NCBI GenBank assembly: GCA_029054485.1
Contig: JAIDFD010000024.1
Span: forward strand, 1 to 7,327
DNA from: Clostridia bacterium
Lineage (GTDB): Bacteria > Bacillota > Clostridia > Christensenellales > Borkfalkiaceae
DNA: 7,327 nt
Direction: 5' to 3'
Position numbers and translations under genes: made by a program. How positions within the stretch are numbered: position 1 is the first letter of the stretch; the number at the start of each line of letters is the position of its first letter. This document shows, in pieces, positions 1 to 4,152 of this stretch. The notes below the pieces were generated by a model, which ran no database searches, was not told where the DNA came from, and was given only the letters and a program-made list of their open reading frames with translations.

Positions 1-25
1 GCTTCGTTACGAAGCCGTTTTTTTT
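1..25 (+). terminator. Rho-independent terminator at left window edge
   Basis: A perfect 6-bp stem (GCTTCG at 1-6, CGAAGC at 10-15) closes a TTA loop and is followed by CG and eight T (18-25). In this orientation it would end a right-pointing transcript from a gene outside the window. The T-run overlaps the stop codon of the left-pointing desulfidase gene (24-26). The hairpin lies about 8 nt past that stop, so it may also end that transcript if an A-run lies just outside the window. The stem may extend by one pair beyond the edge, because C16 is unpaired inside the window. Confidence 0.7.
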
Positions 26-1292
26 ATATATTTTTAATCATTAATTTGATAATTTCTTCGTCTGTTTCCTTCATACCTATTCTTGCAAGGTCACAGACGT
101 TGTCAATCGTCTTTTCTACAGCCGTATCCAGTATTCCGTCTCCGCCGGCAAAATTTTTGCCGTATCTTGCCATTTCCATTCCCAAAAGTCCCGCGCTTAC
201 AGCTGATGCGATTTTTGCCGCACAACTCGATTTCGCACCGTCGCAGATAATGCCTGAGTTTATCGCCAGCGCATTGACTATCGTGTGCGCTATCTGCTCG
301 TAGCAGCCGTCATAGAGGTAGCAAACCCCCGCGCCCGCACCCGCGCCCGCGCTGACCGCGCCGCAGTAGGCTGAAAGCCTGCCGATTCCCGTTTTAAGGT
401 GAATTGTTATCAAATCAGAAAGAGTAACTGCGCGTAAAAGCATTTCACGGTCTACTTTCAAATGGTTTGCATACACAACAACGGGCAAAACGGTGGTCAT
501 CCCCTGATTGCCGCTACCGGAAACTATTACCACGGGCAGGTTGCAACCGTTCATTCTCGCGTCCGAACCCGCCGCCGCGGTCGCCTTGGCGAGGTTATGA
601 ACGTCCCCGCCGAACGCCTGCAAAAGCACCTTTCCCACGTTCGCGCCGTAGTCGTTTTTCAGTCCCTCTTCCGCAATGGCGGTGTTGTACTCTATTTGAC
701 GGCTTATAATCTCTTCAACGTCGGTTAGTTTTACTCTGTCGGCAAATTCTACAATGTCGCGCACGTTAAGAATGCTTCTGTCAGTTCTGCCCTCTTCGGT
801 AAAAAGTTTGCCGTCTACAATGCGCTCGCCGTTTTTTTCTACGGTTACTACGTTTGTGTGGTGACCCTCTATTCTGACGTATGCGCTGTCCGCGCCGCTG
901 AAAACCTTTACGCCGATATCAAAAACACATTCCGAACGCGCTTTATTCACGGTAAAGGGAGTGCGCGCAAGATAACTTTTTATTTCTGCTTTTTGGACGT
1001 CGGAAACTTCGGACAAAACCTGCAGTTTCTTTTCGGCAACGCCCGCAACGATTCCCGCCGCCGCAGCCGCGGTGACTCCTTTCAGCCCGCCCGTATTGGG
1101 GACAATTACGCTTTTTACGTTTTTTAAAATATTGCCGCTGACCGAAATTTCAACCCGTTCGGGCAAAGCCCCCAGCGCGCTCTTTGCAAGCGCGGAAGCG
1201 TAGGCGAGAGAGATGGGCTCGGTACAGCCCATAGCGGGCAGCAGCTCTTCTTTTAAAATGCTTACGTATCCTTGGTAAATACTCTTTTTCAT
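24..1292 (-). CDS. L-cysteine desulfidase family protein (UPF0597 / serine dehydratase alpha-like, Fe-S)
   Basis: This 422-residue protein matches the UPF0597 family, which includes E. coli YhaM/CyuA and the archaeal L-cysteine desulfidase. Those oxygen-sensitive cytoplasmic enzymes use a [4Fe-4S] cluster to split L-cysteine into sulfide, ammonia and pyruvate. Visible marks are the N-terminal GCTEP motif (residues 22-26), PNTGG (65-69), SGSGNQG (258-264), a Gly/Ala-rich stretch around 311-323 and a C-terminal ICDGAKSSC motif (349-357). Cys23, Cys310 and Cys350 are the likely cluster ligands. From memory, the archaeal enzyme uses three cysteines whose last two are also 40 residues apart. Length is normal and the gene is intact. 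The ATG has AGAGGA just upstream, and GCTEP sits at the expected distance from the N-terminus. It is divergent from the membrane redox operon and has its own promoter. The related Fe-S L-serine dehydratase alpha subunit shares this fold, so a serine substrate is the main alternative. Confidence 0.9.
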   Translation of the reverse strand: MKKSIYQGYVSILKEELLPAMGCTEPISLAYASALAKSALGALPERVEISVSGNILKNVKSVIVPNTGGLKGVTAAAAAGIVAGVAEKKLQVLSEVSDVQKAEIKSYLARTPFTVNKARSECVFDIGVKVFSGADSAYVRIEGHHTNVVTVEKNGERIVDGKLFTEEGRTDRSILNVRDIVEFADRVKLTDVEEIISRQIEYNTAIAEEGLKNDYGANVGKVLLQAFGGDVHNLAKATAAAGSDARMNGCNLPVVIVSGSGNQGMTTVLPVVVYANHLKVDREMLLRAVTLSDLITIHLKTGIGRLSAYCGAVSAGAGAGAGVCYLYDGCYEQIAHTIVNALAINSGIICDGAKSSCAAKIASAVSAGLLGMEMARYGKNFAGGDGILDTAVEKTIDNVCDLARIGMKETDEEIIKLMIKNI

Positions 1293-1295
1293 GCG

Positions 1296-1303
1296 TCCTC
1301 TTT
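1296..1303 (-). promoter_or_regulatory. Ribosome binding site of the desulfidase gene
   Basis: Read on the minus strand, AAAGAGGA ends 3 nt before the ATG at 1292. Its GAGG core leaves 4 nt to the start, which is a short spacing. With the predicted transcription start near 1303, this site would sit at the very 5' end of the mRNA. Confidence 0.6.
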
Positions 1304-1309
1304 AAGTTT

Positions 1310-1338
1310 AGAATAGCTTAATATGTAAAAAATGTCAA
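1310..1338 (-). promoter_or_regulatory. Sigma-A-type promoter for the desulfidase gene
   Basis: On the minus strand a perfect -35 box TTGACA (1338-1333) is followed by a 17-bp spacer and TATTCT (1315-1310), a 4-of-6 match to the -10 consensus. Transcription would start near 1303 and leave a leader of only about 11 nt. The promoter is back to back with the right-pointing one at 1350-1379. Confidence 0.65.
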
Positions 1339-1349
1339 GTAAAAAACTA

Positions 1350-1379
1350 TTGACTGTATATGGCGGAAAATGTTATAAT
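1350..1379 (+). promoter_or_regulatory. Sigma-A-type promoter with extended -10 for the membrane redox operon
   Basis: TTGACT (1350-1355) is followed by an 18-bp spacer and a perfect TATAAT (1374-1379) preceded by TGT, an extended -10 element. The predicted transcription start is near 1386, giving a leader of about 32 nt with its ribosome binding site. No long operator palindrome stands out. The two opposed -35 boxes themselves form GTCAA-N11-TTGAC (1334-1354), which would be a natural place for a regulator to act on both genes. Confidence 0.75.
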
Positions 1380-1407
1380 ATCTGTGTAAAAATCTATTAA
1401 AAAATTC

Positions 1408-1414
1408 GGAGGAG
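1408..1414 (+). promoter_or_regulatory. Strong ribosome binding site (GGAGGAG)
   Basis: GGAGGAG ends 3 nt before the ATG at 1418, and its GGAGG core leaves 5 nt. It supports that ATG as the start of the membrane protein gene. Confidence 0.8.
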
Positions 1415-1417
1415 CGT

Positions 1418-2407
1418 ATGGAAAAATCCGTTGAAAACGCACCGCGCAAAAACGGTGCGGTCGGAAGAAGCGTAAGGCTTTATTACGGTATTGCGCTCAG
1501 TGTTATGACGGCGGTCTGCGGCGCGTTTTTCATCGTTGCCGTATGGAACGTTTATCTCTTCGGCGATGGGTTCACCCGTGAAAAGCTGGTTGATAGTATA
1601 AACACTTTCGCGCTTGCGCCTTTTATAATCTGGGTAGTAATGTGCTTTGTCGGCTGGGTGCTTTGGGAGGTTTATCCGCCCGATAGCAAGAGGTATAAAA
1701 ACGACGTAAGGTACAATCTTTACCGCCAGAAAAAGCGTATGCCCGAAACCGTAAGCGAGGAACTCAAAGCTTCGTACGACGCGGTAAAGCGCGAACAGAA
1801 AATAATGAAAATTTTGTGGAGCGTTGCGGGGGTAATCTGCCTTGCCGCGGCGGTTTACACGGTGGTATATCTCTGTCTGCCTTCAAGCTTTCCTTCCGTC
1901 ATAAACAAGAGCGTACCCGTCTTTACAATGGTTAAAAGGGTTCTGCCCGTAGTTCTTGCGGCGTTTTTGGTTTGTTGCGGCGTTGCCGTTTACGAGGGCA
2001 AGTCGGCTAAAAAACAGCTTAAAGAAGTGCAAAAACTCACCGTCGGACAAAAGGTAAAAATCAAGCCCAATCTCTGGACGAAGTGGCGGGATAAAGCCGC
2101 GGAAAGAGCTGAAAAAGGCAGGCCGCCTAAAAAACAACTTAAAAAAGCGAAAAAACTTACCATTGGCGAAAATGTAAAAACAAAGTCCTCGCGTTGGGCA
2201 AATTGGTGTGACAAATCCTACAAAAAGTTTTATGCGGGGCTTGTTAAGTTTATGGACTTCAACTCAAAGCACTATGTTGCAATAATCCGTATCGCGGTCG
2301 CGTGCGTGTGCGTGGCGTTCGTAATCGCGGGAATATTCAACGACGGTATGAACCAGATGCTGAGTAAGGCGATAATAATCTGTTCGGAGTGTATCGGTCT
2401 TGGCTAA
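1418..2407 (+). CDS. Five-helix membrane protein with C-terminal CXXC tail (CD1871A-like), first gene of redox operon
   Basis: I recognise no full-length family for this 329-residue protein. Likely membrane helices are at about residues 22-48, 65-85, 130-153, 172-193 and 286-307. The loops at 86-130 and 194-285 are very basic and so probably cytoplasmic, which puts the C-terminus outside. Residues 197-226 and 237-266 form an imperfect tandem repeat. The last 45 residues (one helix, then a short amphipathic stretch ending ICSECIGLG) resemble, from memory, the small CD1871A-family CXXC membrane proteins of Clostridia. Here that module appears fused to a larger protein. Other cysteines lie within or beside helices (Cys186-Cys187, CVC at 296-298). 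Its end overlaps the next gene, a ferredoxin-thioredoxin fusion, so the CSEC motif (322-325) is a plausible thiol partner for it. Existence of the gene is certain; the role is inferred from context. Confidence 0.88.
   Translation: MEKSVENAPRKNGAVGRSVRLYYGIALSVMTAVCGAFFIVAVWNVYLFGDGFTREKLVDSINTFALAPFIIWVVMCFVGWVLWEVYPPDSKRYKNDVRYNLYRQKKRMPETVSEELKASYDAVKREQKIMKILWSVAGVICLAAAVYTVVYLCLPSSFPSVINKSVPVFTMVKRVLPVVLAAFLVCCGVAVYEGKSAKKQLKEVQKLTVGQKVKIKPNLWTKWRDKAAERAEKGRPPKKQLKKAKKLTIGENVKTKSSRWANWCDKSYKKFYAGLVKFMDFNSKHYVAIIRIAVACVCVAFVIAGIFNDGMNQMLSKAIIICSECIGLG
2006..2215 (+). repeat. In-gene 120-bp-period tandem duplication (two 30-residue copies)
   Basis: Two copies, 2006-2095 and 2126-2215, are offset by exactly 120 bp (40 codons). 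They encode KKQLK..., KLT[VI]G and W..W.DK in the cytoplasmic loop of the membrane protein. By hand alignment 16 of 30 residues are identical, and both copies are rich in lysine. The exact in-frame offset points to an internal duplication that has since diverged. Confidence 0.8.
2386..2389 (+). promoter_or_regulatory. Ribosome binding site supporting the TTG start of the fusion gene
   Basis: GGAG lies inside the 3' end of the preceding gene, 10 nt before TTG at 2400. The next in-frame Met of the fusion is at about residue 83, after the first cysteine cluster motif, so it cannot be the true start. The site and the 8-bp gene overlap together point to translational coupling. Confidence 0.55.
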
Positions 2408-4088
2408 GATTAAAAACTTTTTTATAAAAGTCGGTCAGTGGTTTAAAAGACACGCACCAACCAAACGCCGACTCATTCAGATTTACACGGCACTTCTGTT
2501 TAACGCAAACTTAAAGGGAATTGTAAGCGGCGGCGATAACATAATTTACACGGGCGCAGTGAAAAATATCTGCTCGCCCGGACTGAACTGTTATTCCTGC
2601 CCCGGCGCGGTTGCGTCCTGCCCCTTGGGCGCGTTGCAAAACGCGATGGGCAACTCTGACGTGCGCGCACCCTATTACGTACTGGGAATTATCGGGCTTT
2701 TGGGGCTGATGTTCGCCCGCACAATCTGCGGTTTCTTCTGCCCCGTGGGGCTTGGTCAGGAGCTTTTGTATAAGATAAAAACTCCCAAATTAAAAAAGAG
2801 CCGCTACACAAGGATACTTTCCTATTTTAAGTACGTTCTGCTTATCGTAATGGTAATCGCTATCCCCGCGATTTACGCGGATATCCCCGCGTTCTGCAAA
2901 TTCATTTGCCCTGCGGGAACGTCCGCCTCGGCTTTGCAACTGCTTAATCCGTTTAACGACGATAAGTACGGTATGCTCGGTTTCTTGTTCAGCTGGAAGT
3001 TTTTGTTGCTTGTTGCGTTTATCGTCGGCAGTATATTTATTTTCCGTTTCTTCTGTCGTTTCTTCTGCCCTCTGGGCGCGATTTACGGTTTCTTCAACAA
3101 GATTGCGCTGATCGGCGTAAAGCTCGACAGACAGAAGTGTATCGACTGCGGAATGTGTATACAGACCTGTCAGATGGATATTAAGCACGTTGGCGACCAC
3201 GAATGTATCAACTGCGGCGCGTGCATTTCAGTCTGCCCCACAAAGGCGATAAGCTGGAAGGGCGAAAAGCTGTTCGTTAAAAAATCGGAAGTAGAGGAAG
3301 AAGTAAAAGCCCCCTCGCTCACCGCGGTGTTAGAGAGCGGCACAACCCTTAAAACGGCGGAAGAGGTTTCGGGCGGCAACGTTGTTGCCGAAAGCGCGAA
3401 TAGCGAAGTTGCGGCAAATTTAAGCGTTGAAGAGGATAAGCCCGTGCAAAAGAGTGCGGCGGTAAAAGCCTTCAACAAGCGCGCGTTCTGGTTGCAGTTC
3501 AGCGCATGGGCGTTGGCTTTGTGCGTTCTGGTTGCATCACTCGTGTATTTCAACTTCTTTGCGCCGACATCGCCCGTTGTTGACAAGCTGCTCGGCACAG
3601 AGTGTCCCGAGTTCACGTTCACAACCGTGTACAACAGCAAGGGCGCGGGTGAGGGCGACGATAAGATTACAGAGATAAACACCGCCGAAGTCACCGCGCA
3701 GGGCAAAGTGCTGGTTCTCAACTACTGGTACACGAGTTGCGGACCGTGCGTGGCTGAATTGCCCGCTTTCAACCGCGTGAGAGAGGAATTCGGCGACGAC
3801 GTTATGATAGTTGCACTGCACGCGGCTGGATTTGTTTCTAACTCGGAGATTCAGAAATTTATCGATACAACTAAAAACGATGGCGTAAATTTCTGGTCGG
3901 AGTACTCGCTGGTGTACGCACTTGATACCGATAATGTTAGCTATAAAGCACTTGGCGGAAGTTCTATTTATCCCATGACAATAATAGTTGACATGGACGG
4001 AGTAGTTTCATTCACTAAGCACGGACCTGTGGAAGAAGAGGATTTGAAACAGGAGCTTATCAAAGCGGGTGCAACCCTTGCACATTGA
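2400..4088 (+). CDS. Membrane polyferredoxin fused to TlpA-like thioredoxin domain
   Basis: This 562-residue protein joins a NapH-like Fe-S membrane core to an extracytoplasmic thioredoxin. A basic N-terminus leads to a first hydrophobic segment (about 23-37) and the motif LNCYSCP, with Cys58, 64, 67 and 74. Helices at about 91-109, 143-160 and 197-217 are each followed by CxxxCP (110/114, 166/170, 219/223). Two ferredoxin motifs follow: Cys247-250-253-257, where the last Cys precedes Gln instead of the usual Pro, and Cys269-272-275-279 with Pro. An acidic linker (about 296-350) leads to a last helix (362-387) and a TlpA/redoxin domain (about 396-562) with WYTSCGPC (CGPC at 447-450) and the likely cis-Pro525. 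The positive-inside rule puts both ferredoxin motifs in the cytoplasm and the thioredoxin domain outside. I infer electron transfer from cytoplasmic ferredoxin or flavodoxin to external disulfides. The start is TTG, overlapping the upstream gene. Domain calls are firm; the electron direction is inferred. Confidence 0.92.
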   Translation: MAKIKNFFIKVGQWFKRHAPTKRRLIQIYTALLFNANLKGIVSGGDNIIYTGAVKNICSPGLNCYSCPGAVASCPLGALQNAMGNSDVRAPYYVLGIIGLLGLMFARTICGFFCPVGLGQELLYKIKTPKLKKSRYTRILSYFKYVLLIVMVIAIPAIYADIPAFCKFICPAGTSASALQLLNPFNDDKYGMLGFLFSWKFLLLVAFIVGSIFIFRFFCRFFCPLGAIYGFFNKIALIGVKLDRQKCIDCGMCIQTCQMDIKHVGDHECINCGACISVCPTKAISWKGEKLFVKKSEVEEEVKAPSLTAVLESGTTLKTAEEVSGGNVVAESANSEVAANLSVEEDKPVQKSAAVKAFNKRAFWLQFSAWALALCVLVASLVYFNFFAPTSPVVDKLLGTECPEFTFTTVYNSKGAGEGDDKITEINTAEVTAQGKVLVLNYWYTSCGPCVAELPAFNRVREEFGDDVMIVALHAAGFVSNSEIQKFIDTTKNDGVNFWSEYSLVYALDTDNVSYKALGGSSIYPMTIIVDMDGVVSFTKHGPVEEEDLKQELIKAGATLAH

Positions 4089-4108
4089 TTGGAATTTAAT
4101 ACAACAAA

Positions 4109-4146
4109 TTGCCCCGCGGCTTTCAGCCGCGGGGCAAAATTGTTTT
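4109..4146. terminator. Strong bidirectional Rho-independent terminator between convergent genes
   Basis: A perfect 13-bp, very GC-rich stem (4109-4121 with 4125-4137) closes a TTC loop. Rightward, the stem is followed by AATTG and TTTT (4143-4146). Leftward it is followed by TTTGTTG on the minus strand. It lies between the stop of the fusion gene (4088) and the stop of the left-pointing lipoprotein gene (4153), so it can serve both. Confidence 0.9.
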
Positions 4147-4152
4147 ACTGTT

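Noticed and set aside
325..356. Short tandem GC-rich repeat (CCCGCG/CCCGCA units)
   Set aside because: It encodes the alternating Ala-Gly stretch of the desulfidase, a Gly/Ala-rich region usual in this family, and needs no separate explanation.
462..728. Plus-strand open frames opposite the desulfidase gene (also 46-303 and 858-1127)
   Set aside because: They are antisense shadows without ribosome sites or recognisable motifs, opposite a well-conserved enzyme gene.
1304..1417. Possible riboswitch or RNA leader between the divergent genes
   Set aside because: Both predicted leaders are too short (about 11 and 32 nt) and no stable stem other than the opposed -35 boxes is visible.
3170..3721. 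Minus-strand open frame of 183 codons opposite the ferredoxin-thioredoxin gene, and another at 2790-3200
   Set aside because: Both are antisense shadows. The plus-strand frame has conserved Fe-S and CGPC motifs, and these frames have no recognisable protein features.
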